NCBI GenBank assembly: GCA_016869645.1
Contig: VGDO01000046.1
Location: forward strand, 1 to 33,249
Direction of reading: 5' to 3'
Length of the DNA: 33,249 nucleotides
Source of the DNA: Alphaproteobacteria bacterium
Lineage (GTDB): Bacteria > Pseudomonadota > Alphaproteobacteria > SHVW01
Both the position numbers and the translations under genes were made by a program. The notes beneath the pieces were generated by a model that was given only the letters and a program-made list of their open reading frames with translations, had not been told where the DNA came from and ran no database searches. Shown here one piece after another: positions 17,065-25,702 of this stretch; position 1 is the stretch's first letter; every line of letters begins with the position of its first letter.

Positions 17065-19412
17065 GGCGCGCTGCTCCTCGCCATGAGGCGACACGAATTG
17101 GCGATGACGACGAGCGACGATGTCGACATGGCGATGGCCGCGACCAGCGGCGTCACCAGCCCCATGACGGCGAGCGGCACGGTCAACAGGTTGTAGGCGA
17201 GCGCCAGCCCGAAGTTCTGACGAACCAGGCGCTCCGCGCGGCGCGCCACGTCGAGCGCCTCGCGCACGGCGTCGAGCCGTTCCCCTTGAAAGACAAGGTC
17301 CGCGGCGGTCTGGCTGATGTCGGCGGCGCTCGCCGGCGACATCGAGACGGACGCGGCGGCCAGTGCCGGAGCGTCGTTGAGCCCATCGCCGACCATCAGG
17401 GTGCGACGGCTTGCGCTGTTCAATGTCGCCAGACGCGCGACCTTGTCGGCCGGCGCCAGCTCGGCTTGCCAGCGCGCGATGCCGAGCTGTGCGGCGAGCG
17501 CAGACACGGTGGGCGCGCGGTCGCCGGACAGCAGCTCGACGTCCAGCCCCGACCTCTTGAGGCGATCAACGGTATCGGCCGCGTCAGTGCGCGGCCGATC
17601 GAGCAGAGCGAAACGAATCGGCGTGCGTCCAGGTTGGGCCAGCCACAGCTCGGGGCCCGCAGCCGCTCCCTCGTCGACGCCGCACCAACGGCGGCTGCCG
17701 AGCCGGATCTCGCCTTGCGGCGTCGACAGCGAGAGACCCTGCCCGGCCACCTCGCGCACCGCCGGCGCCGGGACAACGGCGGGTGCGGCGCGCACCAGGG
17801 CGCGCGCCAATGGATGGCGGCTGGCCGCGGCGAGGCTGGCGGCGACATGGAGATCGTCGTTGGCCGCCGCTCCGACCAGCTCGAGCCGGCCCGTCGTCAG
17901 CGTACCCGTCTTGTCGAACACCACGGTGTCGACGCGCGCCAGCCGCTCGAGCGCCGTCGGCGATTTCACGAGGATGCCGCGGCGTAGCAATCGGCCGCAG
18001 GCGACGATCTGGACGACGGGAACGGCCAGCGCCAAGGCGCACGGGCAGGTGACGATCAGCACGGCGATGGCATTGAGCAGCGCTGGTTGCCACGGCGCGC
18101 CGACGCCCAGCCACCAGCCGAGAAACGTCGCGAGCGCCGCGGCGTGTACGACCGGCGCATAAAGGCGGCTGACCCGATCGGCGATCGCGACATGGCGCGC
18201 GCGACCCTGCTCCGCCGCCTCCATCAGTCGCACGATCTCGGCGAGAAGCGTTCCTTCGCCGACCGCGGACACCTCGAGGGTCAGCGGCTGGCCGAGATTG
18301 ACCGTTCCGGCAAACACCCGATCGTTGACCCCGACCTGCTGCGGCACGGTCTCGCCGTTCAACAGGCTGATATCTAGCTCGGAGCTTGCCGACAGCACGC
18401 GTCCATCAGCCGGCACGCGTTCGCCCGCCGCGACCAGCACGCGCATGCCCGGCTCGAGCGCGGCCGCGGCGACGCGCCGATGCAGGCCGCTCGCGTCGAT
18501 CACGGTCGCTGCGATGGCCTGGAGCGCGACCAGGCGCTCGGCCGCCGAGCGCGCCTTGCCGCGCGCGCGCGCGTCGAGGGTGCGGCCGATCAGCAGGAAG
18601 AACAGAAGTGCCACAGCGGCGTCGAAATAGGCATGGGACCCGCCGGTCCAGGTCTCGGCGAGGCTCATCATCGTGGCCAGGATCACGCCCAGGGAAATCG
18701 GCACATCCATGTTCGTGCGCCCGCCCCTGAGCGCGGCGAGCGCGCTCGCGAAGAAGGGGCGTCCCGCGTAGGCGATGACCGGCAGCGCGACGAGCGCCGA
18801 CAACCAATGCATGAGGTCGCGCGTCGCCGGTCCCATGTCCTGGACATGGCCCGCCCAGACCGAGACCGACAGCAGCATGATGTTGGCGGCGCCAAAGCCG
18901 GCGACAGCCATGGCGCGCAGCAGCAGCCCCTCTTCGGCGGCGCTGGCTGCATCGAGACGGCGCGGATCGTAGGGTGCCAGGCGGTAACCGAGCTTGACGA
19001 CCGGCGCGAGGATGGAGTCGGCATCGCGGTGATCGCCCTGCCATGCCAATGCCAGGCGCCGGGTCGTCATGTTCAGGCGCACGGCGGAAACGCGCGGATC
19101 GCGGCGGAGCACCTGCTCGATCAACCACACGCATGCTGCGCATTGCAAGCCGTCGACCATCAGATCGAGACGCAGTGCAATGCCGTTCGGGCGTACGAAC
19201 GCCGACCAGTCAGTCGCGAGATCGGCGCCGTCGGGCCGCGTCGGCGCCTGCGAAGGGTCGAGCGCCCTGCGCCGGTAGTAGTCGGCAAGGTCGAGGTCGC
19301 AAACCAGCGCATGGGCCGCCGCGCAGCCGGCGCAACAGAACGGCGTACCGGCGTCTCCGCCGGCAATGACCGCCGCGTCGACCTCCGAACCGCAATGCGC
19401 GCAGCGCGTCAT
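17061..19412 (-). CDS. ccoI: copper-transporting P-type ATPase CcoI
   Basis: This 783-residue P1B ATPase has an N-terminal Cys-rich region (CAHCG at 4-8, FCCAGC at 25-30) and a heavy-metal-associated domain with CAAC at 91-94. The transmembrane metal site is CPC at 456-458. The phosphorylation motif is DKTGT at 500-504, with SRHPLA at 531-536 and GDGLNDAP at 675-682. It moves Cu across the inner membrane for the CuB site of the cbb3 oxidase. The start at 19412 gives the expected N-terminus and lies 4 bases after the ccoH stop. Earlier in-frame starts would run antisense through ccoH homology and are rejected. Confidence 0.96.
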   Translation of the reverse strand: MTRCAHCGSEVDAAVIAGGDAGTPFCCAGCAAAHALVCDLDLADYYRRRALDPSQAPTRPDGADLATDWSAFVRPNGIALRLDLMVDGLQCAACVWLIEQVLRRDPRVSAVRLNMTTRRLALAWQGDHRDADSILAPVVKLGYRLAPYDPRRLDAASAAEEGLLLRAMAVAGFGAANIMLLSVSVWAGHVQDMGPATRDLMHWLSALVALPVIAYAGRPFFASALAALRGGRTNMDVPISLGVILATMMSLAETWTGGSHAYFDAAVALLFFLLIGRTLDARARGKARSAAERLVALQAIAATVIDASGLHRRVAAAALEPGMRVLVAAGERVPADGRVLSASSELDISLLNGETVPQQVGVNDRVFAGTVNLGQPLTLEVSAVGEGTLLAEIVRLMEAAEQGRARHVAIADRVSRLYAPVVHAAALATFLGWWLGVGAPWQPALLNAIAVLIVTCPCALALAVPVVQIVACGRLLRRGILVKSPTALERLARVDTVVFDKTGTLTTGRLELVGAAANDDLHVAASLAAASRHPLARALVRAAPAVVPAPAVREVAGQGLSLSTPQGEIRLGSRRWCGVDEGAAAGPELWLAQPGRTPIRFALLDRPRTDAADTVDRLKRSGLDVELLSGDRAPTVSALAAQLGIARWQAELAPADKVARLATLNSASRRTLMVGDGLNDAPALAAASVSMSPASAADISQTAADLVFQGERLDAVREALDVARRAERLVRQNFGLALAYNLLTVPLAVMGLVTPLVAAIAMSTSSLVVIANSCRLMARSSAP

Positions 19413-19416
19413 GTCA

Positions 19417-19908
19417 TCAACGCACGAGGATGCGCTTGTCGATGCGGTAGCTTTGTCCACCAGCAAGGACCATCGCCTCAACATCCCATTGGCCGGGCAG
19501 CGGCAGGATGAGCTCGGCGCGGTACTCCCCATTGCCGGCGTCGACAAACACGACCTTGCGGTCCGCACGCGCATCGGTCGGGCGGCGCAACGTGGCGACG
19601 ACGTCGGCGCCGGCCACACGCGCGCCCGTCGTGTCGGTCAGCGTCAGGGCAAGCGCACCAGCCGCGCTGCCGATGCCATGGAAGTCGATCTCAATGCGCC
19701 AGCCGGTCTTTTCCTGCTGGCGCACCGCCGCGATCGTCTGGTTGTGCTTGAGGCCGCGCTCGTAGGAATTGGCCGTCGCCAGACCGGGAAAGCTGTAGAG
19801 AGCAAAGTAGATCAGCGCGGCATTGGCCAGGATGACGACCAGGAATCCGGCGACGAAGGTCCACGGGATCCATAGCGCGGGCCTGTTCGAGTTCGCTGCT
19901 GTGGTCAT
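19417..19908 (-). CDS. ccoH: cbb3 oxidase assembly protein CcoH/FixH
   Basis: This 163-residue protein has a single N-terminal transmembrane helix (WTFVAGFLVVILANAALIYFAL) and a periplasmic beta-rich domain with GWRIEIDF and GEYRAELILPLPGQWDVEAMV, typical of FixH/CcoH. CcoH binds the oxidase subunits during assembly. Its start overlaps the ccoG stop by an ATGA, and its stop is 4 bases before ccoI, so the genes are translationally linked. Confidence 0.94.
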   Translation of the reverse strand: MTTAANSNRPALWIPWTFVAGFLVVILANAALIYFALYSFPGLATANSYERGLKHNQTIAAVRQQEKTGWRIEIDFHGIGSAAGALALTLTDTTGARVAGADVVATLRRPTDARADRKVVFVDAGNGEYRAELILPLPGQWDVEAMVLAGGQSYRIDKRILVR

Positions 19909-21380
19909 GGTTTCGGTCCCAGAAAGACGGATTTGTGGGTCGCGGCCTTGCCGCCGGCGAGATCGGTCAGCACGAAAGTGATCGGCACGGACTCCGCCTT
20001 CAGCTCGGCGCGCGGCACGGCGATGTAGACCTTGTAGGTGGCGACCGAGTCGGGAGCCGCCTCGAAATGGACGTACTCGCCTTCGCCCTGTCCGGTGACC
20101 TGCAGGTGCGGCGCGCCGATGCCGAACACAGTCAGCATGTAGCTGCGCTCCTGGCGCAGCTTGTTGAGAATCTTGACCGTGTAGCCGTTGCGGATGGCGC
20201 CGTCCGACAGGGTGACGAACAGCGGGCTGCGGTCGCGTTGGACGGTCACGTCATGCGTCGAACGCGTGGCGAGGCCGTAGACCATGAGTGCGCCGATCGC
20301 GGCCAGCAGGACGGCATAGATCGCCGTGCGCGGTCGAATGAGCCGGTAGACGGCAGGGAGCCTGGCGGCTCGCCGGGCCTGGTTGAGCACGGTGTCGTAG
20401 CGGATCAGGCCGGTCGGCAGGCCGACCTTCGCCATGACCGTATTGCAGGCATCGACGCACAGCCCGCAATTGATGCATTCGAGCTGCTGGCCGTCCCGAA
20501 TGTCGATTCCGGTCGGGCAAACGGCGATGCATTGCCCGCAGTCGACGCAGTCGCCCTTTCCGGCGACAGCTTCGTCCTTCTTGCGCTTTCCGCGCGGCTC
20601 GCCGCGCCACGCCTGGTAGGTGACGACGAAGGAATGTTCGTCGAGCATCGCGCCTTGGAAGCGCGGCCAGGGACACATGTAGGTGCAGACCTGTTCGCGC
20701 GCCCAGCCCGCCAGCAGATAGGTCGTTCCGGTGAACAGCGCGACGAACACCGCGACCGGCGCGCTGACATTGCCGTAGATCGCATTGTGGATCAGCGTCG
20801 GCGTGTCGTTGAAGTACATGACCCAGGCACCGCCCGTGGCGAACGCAATGACGAGCCACGCGGCGTGCTTGGCGGTCTTCTTGACCAGCTTGGCGGCATT
20901 CCAGGGGAGCTGGTCGAGCTTGATCCGCTGGTTGCGGTCGCCCTCGATCAGCCGCTCGATCCACATGAACAGATCGGTCCATACCGTCTGCGGGCACGCA
21001 TAGCCGCACCAGAGGCGGCCAGCGAGGCCAGTGGCGAGGAACAGGCCGATCGCCGCCAGGATCAGCAGGCCTGCCAGGTAGTAGATTTCCTGCGGCCAGA
21101 TCTCGATGAAGAAGAAGTAGGCGCGGCGCGCCTCCATGTCGATCAGCACGGCCTGGTCGGGGATGCCGGGTCCGCGGTCCCAACGGACCCAGGGCAACAG
21201 GTAGTAGATGCCGAGCAGCGCGATCAGTGCCGCCCATTTGATGCGGCGGAACGTGCCGTCGACTCCCTTGGGATAGACCTTGAGCCGGTTGGCATAGAGC
21301 GGGCCATCGTCCTCGTCGGCCGTTGGTGCCGACGCCGACGCCGCGCGCGGCTTCGACTCGAGGTTCACGCCACCGTCCAT
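19905..21380 (-). CDS. ccoG: cbb3 oxidase assembly/copper reductase protein CcoG
   Basis: This 491-residue polytopic membrane protein has about five hydrophobic segments and cytoplasmic iron-sulfur domains. Cysteine motifs include CGYACPQTVW, CTYMCPWPRFQ, and two ferredoxin-like sets, CVDCGQCIAVCP and CINCGLCVDACN. The C-terminal part is an Ig-like periplasmic domain. CcoG family proteins reduce Cu(II) to Cu(I) for cbb3 biogenesis. The gene begins 14 bases after ccoP and overlaps ccoH. The length is normal for the family. Confidence 0.96.
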   Translation of the reverse strand: MDGGVNLESKPRAASASAPTADEDDGPLYANRLKVYPKGVDGTFRRIKWAALIALLGIYYLLPWVRWDRGPGIPDQAVLIDMEARRAYFFFIEIWPQEIYYLAGLLILAAIGLFLATGLAGRLWCGYACPQTVWTDLFMWIERLIEGDRNQRIKLDQLPWNAAKLVKKTAKHAAWLVIAFATGGAWVMYFNDTPTLIHNAIYGNVSAPVAVFVALFTGTTYLLAGWAREQVCTYMCPWPRFQGAMLDEHSFVVTYQAWRGEPRGKRKKDEAVAGKGDCVDCGQCIAVCPTGIDIRDGQQLECINCGLCVDACNTVMAKVGLPTGLIRYDTVLNQARRAARLPAVYRLIRPRTAIYAVLLAAIGALMVYGLATRSTHDVTVQRDRSPLFVTLSDGAIRNGYTVKILNKLRQERSYMLTVFGIGAPHLQVTGQGEGEYVHFEAAPDSVATYKVYIAVPRAELKAESVPITFVLTDLAGGKAATHKSVFLGPKP

Positions 21381-21394
21381 GACCGGCCGCGGAA

Positions 21395-22270
21395 TTACCT
21401 ACCGCCGCCGAGCGAGTGCACGTAGACCGTCAGCATCTTGATGGTCTCGACATCGAGCCGTCCGGCCCAGGCCGGCATGACGCCGGCACGCGCTGCGTTG
21501 ATGCTGGCGACGATGCTTTGCTTGTCGCCGCCGTAAAGCCAGATCTGGTCGTTCAGGCGCGGCGCGCCGACGTCCGGCTTGCCCTCGCCGCTGTCACCAT
21601 GGCAGGCGGCGCAGTTCTCGGCGTAGAGCGGCCTGCCGCGCTCGGCCGAAGCGGCCATGGCGGCATCGCCGCGCCCCGACAGCTGCAGGACGAATTCGGC
21701 GAGATCGTCGATCTGCGGGCCCGTCAGCATGCCATCGGCACCGAAGCGCGGCATGTCGCTGACCCGCGTCTCGGCGTGCCCCGACCGGGCGCCAACCTCG
21801 ATCGTACGCTGAATCTCCGCCAGTGTTCCGCCCCACAGCCAGTCATCGTCGGCGAGGCTGGGATACCCGATGCGACCGGCCCCGGCGACCGCATGGCACG
21901 GCACGCAGTTATCGGCGAAAGCGGCGCGGCCCCCGGCCAGCGCGAAGGCCAGCAGGTCGGGGTCCTTGCGGATGTCGTCGGTGCTCAACGCGCCAACGCG
22001 GTCGCGATAGCCTTTCTGGGCTGCGCGCGCCTGCGCGATGTCGGCTTCGACCTCGACGCGTTGCGAGTAGCTCCATATGCCCTTGGTGTAACCGCTGAGG
22101 CCTGGCCAGGCCGGATAGACGATGTAGTAGGCGATGGCCCAGACGATCGTCGCGTAGAAGGTGTAGACCCACCAGGTGGGCAACGGCGTGTTCAGCTCCC
22201 TGACGCCGTCCCATTCGTGGCCGGTCGTGTCGGTGCCGGTCACCGAATCCTTTTCGATCTTGGTCGGCAT
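21395..22270 (-). CDS. ccoP: cbb3 cytochrome c oxidase subunit III (diheme CcoP)
   Basis: This 291-residue subunit has an N-terminal transmembrane helix (WWVYTFYATIVWAIAYYIVYPAWP, about residues 33-56). Two periplasmic cytochrome c domains follow, with CVPCH at 122-126 and CAACH at 220-224 and candidate axial methionines such as that in SDMPRFG. It receives electrons from soluble cytochromes and passes them to CcoO and CcoN. The start at 22270 gives the usual family N-terminus. The stop of ccoQ lies 4 bases upstream. Confidence 0.96.
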   Translation of the reverse strand: MPTKIEKDSVTGTDTTGHEWDGVRELNTPLPTWWVYTFYATIVWAIAYYIVYPAWPGLSGYTKGIWSYSQRVEVEADIAQARAAQKGYRDRVGALSTDDIRKDPDLLAFALAGGRAAFADNCVPCHAVAGAGRIGYPSLADDDWLWGGTLAEIQRTIEVGARSGHAETRVSDMPRFGADGMLTGPQIDDLAEFVLQLSGRGDAAMAASAERGRPLYAENCAACHGDSGEGKPDVGAPRLNDQIWLYGGDKQSIVASINAARAGVMPAWAGRLDVETIKMLTVYVHSLGGGR

Positions 22271-22274
22271 GGCG

Positions 22275-22433
22275 TCAGACCTTCCCCTGGTCGTCGAACG
22301 GAATGCGGCTGGCGCGCTCGTAGATTGGCCGGCGGCGCGGCCAATAGACCCAGAGAATGATTCCGGTAAACAGCGCAAGCAGCCAGATCACCCAGATCTG
22401 ACGGGCAAGCACGGCGAGAGCGGCGAGTTCCAT
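22275..22433 (-). CDS. ccoQ: cbb3 cytochrome c oxidase subunit CcoQ
   Basis: This 52-residue protein has one transmembrane helix (IWVIWLLALFTGIILWVYWP) followed by RRRPIYERASRIPFDD, the standard CcoQ tail. CcoQ stabilises the oxidase complex. AGGAGC lies about 9 bases before the ATG. It sits between ccoO and ccoP with gaps of 11 and 4 bases. Confidence 0.95.
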   Translation of the reverse strand: MELAALAVLARQIWVIWLLALFTGIILWVYWPRRRPIYERASRIPFDDQGKV

Positions 22434-22444
22434 GGTCGCTGCTC

Positions 22445-23170
22445 CTACTGCTGCAAGTCTTTGGCGCGGTAGGCCGAAACGTCGACCAGCGTGCCGAGCA
22501 TCTGAAGGTAGGCAACCAGCGCGTCGAGCTCGGTCACCGTGTCGGGATCGCCGTGATACTTCGCGACCACGGTCTTCGGATAGCGCCGCAGCAGGTCGGC
22601 GCTGTCCTTGCGCGGATCGGCCTGGGCCACGAGGTCGGTGGCCGCATGGGTGATCATGTCGTCCGTGTAGGGCACGCCCAGGCGACGGTTGGCGCGCAGG
22701 TGCAGCGCGATGTCGCGGTACTCGAGCGGCCGATGCGCCATGAATGCGTAGGCCGGCATGATCGTCTCGGGCACCAGTCCGCGCGGCTCGATGAGGTGCT
22801 GGACGTGCCAGTCGCCGGAATACTTGCCGCCGACCCGCGCCAGATCCGGACCGGTCCGTTTCGAGCCCCACTGGAAGGGGAAGTCGTACATGCTCTCGGC
22901 CGCCAGGCTGTAGTGCCCATAGCGCTCGACCTCGTCGCGGAACGGGCGGATCTGCTGGCTGTGACAGTTGTAGCAGCCCTCGCGGATGTAGATGCTGCGG
23001 CCGGCAAGCTCGAGCGGCGTGTAAGGCCGCACGCCCTCGACCCTCTCGATGGTCGTTTCGATGGTGAACAGCGGCACGATCTCGACGATGCCGCCGATCG
23101 CGATCGTGATCAGCGTCAGCGCGCCGAGCAGCACGATGTTGGTTTCGATCAAACGATGGTGCTTGAGCAT
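22445..23170 (-). CDS. ccoO: cbb3 cytochrome c oxidase subunit II (monoheme CcoO)
   Basis: This 241-residue membrane-anchored cytochrome c has an N-terminal helix (NIVLLGALTLITIAIGGIVEIVPLF) and the heme-binding CYNCH at 66-70 within REGCYNCHSQQIRPFRDEVERYG, diagnostic for CcoO/FixO. A likely axial Met lies in PETIMPAYAFM. It carries electrons between CcoP and CcoN at the periplasmic face. A GA-rich ribosome binding site (GAGAGAGGG) precedes the ATG. It lies 16 bases after ccoN. Confidence 0.97.
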   Translation of the reverse strand: MLKHHRLIETNIVLLGALTLITIAIGGIVEIVPLFTIETTIERVEGVRPYTPLELAGRSIYIREGCYNCHSQQIRPFRDEVERYGHYSLAAESMYDFPFQWGSKRTGPDLARVGGKYSGDWHVQHLIEPRGLVPETIMPAYAFMAHRPLEYRDIALHLRANRRLGVPYTDDMITHAATDLVAQADPRKDSADLLRRYPKTVVAKYHGDPDTVTELDALVAYLQMLGTLVDVSAYRAKDLQQ

Positions 23171-23186
23171 GGCAGGCCCTCTCTCG

Positions 23187-24650
23187 TCACGCCGTCGCCA
23201 GCGCCGGGAGCTGGCCGTAGGCCGCCTCGCGGCGCACCTCGCCGCGCGTCGTTCGCCACAGGTTGTAGACCATGATCAGCGCACCCAGGACGAACAGCAG
23301 GCCGCCGAGGGCGCGGATCAGATAGAAGGGATGCATGGCCTCCACCGTCTCGATGAAGGCGTATTGCAGGAAGCCGAGCCGGTCGTAGGCGCGCCACATC
23401 AGGCCCTGCAGGATGCCCGACACCCACATGGAGGAGATGTAGAGCACGATGCCGAGCGTCGAGATCCAGAAATGGACGCTGACCAGCTTGAGCGAATAGA
23501 GCTGCGCGCGGCCCCAGAGGCGCGGCACCAGGAAATAGATCGCGCCGAAGCTGACGAAGGCGACCCAGCCGAGCGCGCCGGAATGGACGTGACCGATCGT
23601 CCAGTCCGTATAGTGGCTGAGCCCGTTGACGGCCTTGATCGACATGACGGGTCCCTCGAAGGTCGCCATGCCGTAGAAGCCGACAGAGGCGATCAGGAAG
23701 CGCAGGACGGGGTCGGTCCTCAGCTTGTCCCAAGCGCCCGACAGCGTCATGAGGCCGTTGATCATGCCGCCCCAGCTCGGCATCCACAGCATGACCGAGA
23801 AGGTCATGCCCAGCGTCTGCGCCCAATCGGGCAGAGCGGTGTAGTGCAGGTGATGGGGACCGGCCCAGATATAGAGGAAGATTAGCGCCCAGAAGTGGAT
23901 GATCGATAGCCGGTAGGAATAGATCGGGCGCTCGGCCTGCTTGGGCACGAAGTAATACATGATGCCGAGGAAGCCCGCGGTGAGGAAGAAGCCCACGGCG
24001 TTGTGGCCGTACCACCACTGAACCAACGCACCTTGAACGCCCGGCCAAATCGGGTAGCTCTTCGCCGAGAAGGGCGAGACCGGCATGGCCAAGCCGTTGA
24101 CGACGTGGAGGACCGCGACGGTCAGGATGAACGCCAGGAAGAACCAGTTGACCACGTAGATGTGCGGCTCCTCGCGGCGCAGCAGCGTGCCGCCGTAGAC
24201 CACGAGATAGACGACCCAGACGATGGTCAGCCAAAGGTCGGCATACCACTCGGGCTCGGCATATTCCTTGCCCTGGGTAACGCCGGTCAGATAGCCGATC
24301 GCGGCCAAGACGATGAAGAACTGGTAGCCCCAGAACAGGAACTGGGCTGCGGGCGGACCGCCGAACAAAGGCGCTCGACAGGTACGCTGGACGACGTAGA
24401 GAGACGTGGCGAACAGGACATTGCCGCCGAACGCAAAGATCGCCGCCGAGGTGTGCAGCGGCCGCAGCCGTCCGAACGTGGTCCACTCCAGACCGAGGTT
24501 GAGGACGGGAAAGGCGAGTTGAAGAGCGATGAAGAGGCCGACCGCGAACGCCGCAACGCCCCAGAACATCGCCGCGATCACGAAGGCGCGGACGATGTCC
24601 TCGTCATAACGGATGGGCTCGGCATCAAGTGAATGCGCGGCGGATGCCAT
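23187..24650 (-). CDS. ccoN: cbb3 cytochrome c oxidase catalytic subunit I (CcoN)
   Basis: This 487-residue, roughly 12-helix heme-copper oxidase subunit reduces O2 with high affinity at the inner membrane. Ligand histidines are recognisable: His66 (LRPLHTSAA) for heme b, and His216 ([11 protein letters not shown]) with His266/His267 (AGPHHLHYT) for CuB. Further histidines lie in [10 protein letters not shown] and VSVHFWIS. The sequence [25 protein letters not shown] is typical of the cbb3 class. It is the first gene of the ccoNOQP-GHIS run. An FNR/FixK-type box is centred 79 bases before the start codon, so expression should rise at low oxygen. Confidence 0.97.
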   Translation of the reverse strand: MASAAHSLDAEPIRYDEDIVRAFVIAAMFWGVAAFAVGLFIALQLAFPVLNLGLEWTTFGRLRPLHTSAAIFAFGGNVLFATSLYVVQRTCRAPLFGGPPAAQFLFWGYQFFIVLAAIGYLTGVTQGKEYAEPEWYADLWLTIVWVVYLVVYGGTLLRREEPHIYVVNWFFLAFILTVAVLHVVNGLAMPVSPFSAKSYPIWPGVQGALVQWWYGHNAVGFFLTAGFLGIMYYFVPKQAERPIYSYRLSIIHFWALIFLYIWAGPHHLHYTALPDWAQTLGMTFSVMLWMPSWGGMINGLMTLSGAWDKLRTDPVLRFLIASVGFYGMATFEGPVMSIKAVNGLSHYTDWTIGHVHSGALGWVAFVSFGAIYFLVPRLWGRAQLYSLKLVSVHFWISTLGIVLYISSMWVSGILQGLMWRAYDRLGFLQYAFIETVEAMHPFYLIRALGGLLFVLGALIMVYNLWRTTRGEVRREAAYGQLPALATA

Positions 24651-24692
24651 GGGCAGATTCCTTCGAGTCTGGTGCCTCTCGAATACCGAGCG

Positions 24693-24736
24693 GCATTACC
24701 GTGCGTCTCGCCGCCGGCTGCCTTGAGCTAGATCAA
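24693..24736 (-). promoter_or_regulatory. FNR/FixK-type box and -10 of the ccoNOQP promoter
   Basis: TTGA-GCTAGA-TCAA (24723-24736) fits the TTGA-N6-TCAA consensus of FNR, FixK and Anr regulators. On the minus strand a TAATGC -10 candidate lies at 24698-24693. That puts the box centre about 41 bases before a start site near 24688, the class II activator position. There is no competing -35. Confidence 0.8.
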
Positions 24737-24769
24737 ATTTCGTCGCGCGGGAGGAGGCGCGACGAAAGG

Positions 24770-25132
24770 TCAGCGCACGGATGCCACACGAAATGGCCGC
24801 TGAACGCCGTCATGTTCCGTGATCGACACGTATTCGCCAGGCCTGAAGATGTGACCGTCGAACTTGAAGATCGGCTCATCGTCCGAAGTTTCATCCGGAA
24901 CATATGAGAACACCCACTTGCGGCCGCGCGTGTGGACGAGCAGGCCCGATTCGTCTTCGGCGCCGTCCCAGAAGCGACGTACGGTGCAATCGTTGCGGTG
25001 GCGCTTCCAAGCTTCCGCGTCGATCTTGCCGTCGGCATCGAGCGGCGCGCGAAACTCGTAGCCATGCCGACTGCTCCCGGCCGGAAATTCATGGCTACGG
25101 GCGAGCTCCAGGCGAATCGTGCGCAGGCTCAT
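24770..25132 (-). CDS. conserved hypothetical protein, second gene of an FNR-box unit
   Basis: This soluble 120-residue protein has no signal peptide or membrane helix. It contains many charged and aromatic residues (HGYEFRAPLDADGKIDAEAWKRHR, CTVRRFWDGAEDESGLLVHTRGRKWVFSY) and a C-terminal stretch ending EYVSITEHDGVQRPFRVASV. From memory, similar proteins occur in other alphaproteobacteria, but no function is known to me. It starts on the last base of the preceding gene's stop codon (TGATG), so the two are coupled. It ends 33 bases before the cbb3 promoter box. Context suggests a role during low-oxygen growth. Confidence 0.8.
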   Translation of the reverse strand: MSLRTIRLELARSHEFPAGSSRHGYEFRAPLDADGKIDAEAWKRHRNDCTVRRFWDGAEDESGLLVHTRGRKWVFSYVPDETSDDEPIFKFDGHIFRPGEYVSITEHDGVQRPFRVASVR

Positions 25133-25437
25133 CAGGCATGTTCCTCAGTCTCGGCCGCCGGCGAGCGCGGCGGCATCCGGGTTGCGGGGTGGTTGCGGCC
25201 GAAGTGGTACAGCACCAGCTTGAGACGCCGAGCCTGCTCGAGTTCGCCGCGCGCGACGTGGTGGGCAACGTCGTCGAGGATCATGCGCTTGATGCAGGGG
25301 ATCCCGTCCTCGCAATGTGTGAGGTAGTTGCCGAGTTCGGCGGCCAGCACGAGGGGAAGATGCTCATGCTCGGCGATGGCCTCGACTTCCTCTTCGGTCA
25401 GGTCGCTGAGGGCGATGCAGTCTTCTCTGGTCAGCAT
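25132..25437 (-). CDS. hypothetical protein, first gene of an FNR-box unit
   Basis: This 101-residue, mostly helical, soluble protein begins MLTREDCIALSDLTEEEVEAIAEHEHLP. It carries several His and Cys residues (AEHEHLP, YLTHCEDGIPC, DDVAHHVARGE, LYHFGRNHP) that could bind a metal, though no known motif is complete. GGAGTG lies a suitable distance before the ATG. The promoter carries a TTGA-N6-TCAA box. It is translationally coupled to the downstream hypothetical gene, and together they sit directly upstream of ccoN. The function is unknown. Confidence 0.8.
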   Translation of the reverse strand: MLTREDCIALSDLTEEEVEAIAEHEHLPLVLAAELGNYLTHCEDGIPCIKRMILDDVAHHVARGELEQARRLKLVLYHFGRNHPATRMPPRSPAAETEEHA

Positions 25438-25462
25438 GGGTGCACTCCGAAGTCGATGGGTG

Positions 25463-25504
25463 TTTCTAGCATCGGCGCGGCAAGGGCCGGTTGACCCAGG
25501 TCAA
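25463..25504 (-). promoter_or_regulatory. FNR/FixK-type box and -10 of the two-gene hypothetical unit
   Basis: TTGA-CCCAGG-TCAA (25491-25504) is a perfect TTGA-N6-TCAA dyad. A minus-strand -10 candidate TAGAAA lies at 25468-25463, which puts the box centre about 41 bases upstream of a start site near 25456. This is the same geometry as the ccoN promoter. Confidence 0.75.
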
Positions 25505-25586
25505 TGGCTCCGACTTGGCGTGCCGCCGACGGCCGTCCCGCTGGCCGGCCACCCCCTCGCCTATCCCGATGGCTGAGCAACCGGCG

Positions 25587-25636
25587 ACGCAAAAAACCTT
25601 GCGTTGTGCGGGTTTCGTCCCGCACCATGGTGCGGG
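25587..25636 (+). promoter_or_regulatory. overlapping hairpins in the cheR leader
   Basis: ACGCAA/TTGCGT (25587-25592 and 25599-25604) form one stem. GTGCGGG (25606-25612) can pair with CCCGCAC (25619-25625). That same segment is also the left half of a perfect 18-bp palindrome, CCCGCACCATGGTGCGGG (25619-25636). The two latter structures exclude each other in RNA. The rest of 25505-25702 holds no other gene. A regulatory role for cheR is possible but unproven. Confidence 0.4.
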
Positions 25637-25702
25637 CGCGCAGGGTTGGCGGGCCGGCCGGCAAGGCGGTGCTGCGGTCACCGGCGGGTCCGGAGGGATG
25701 TG

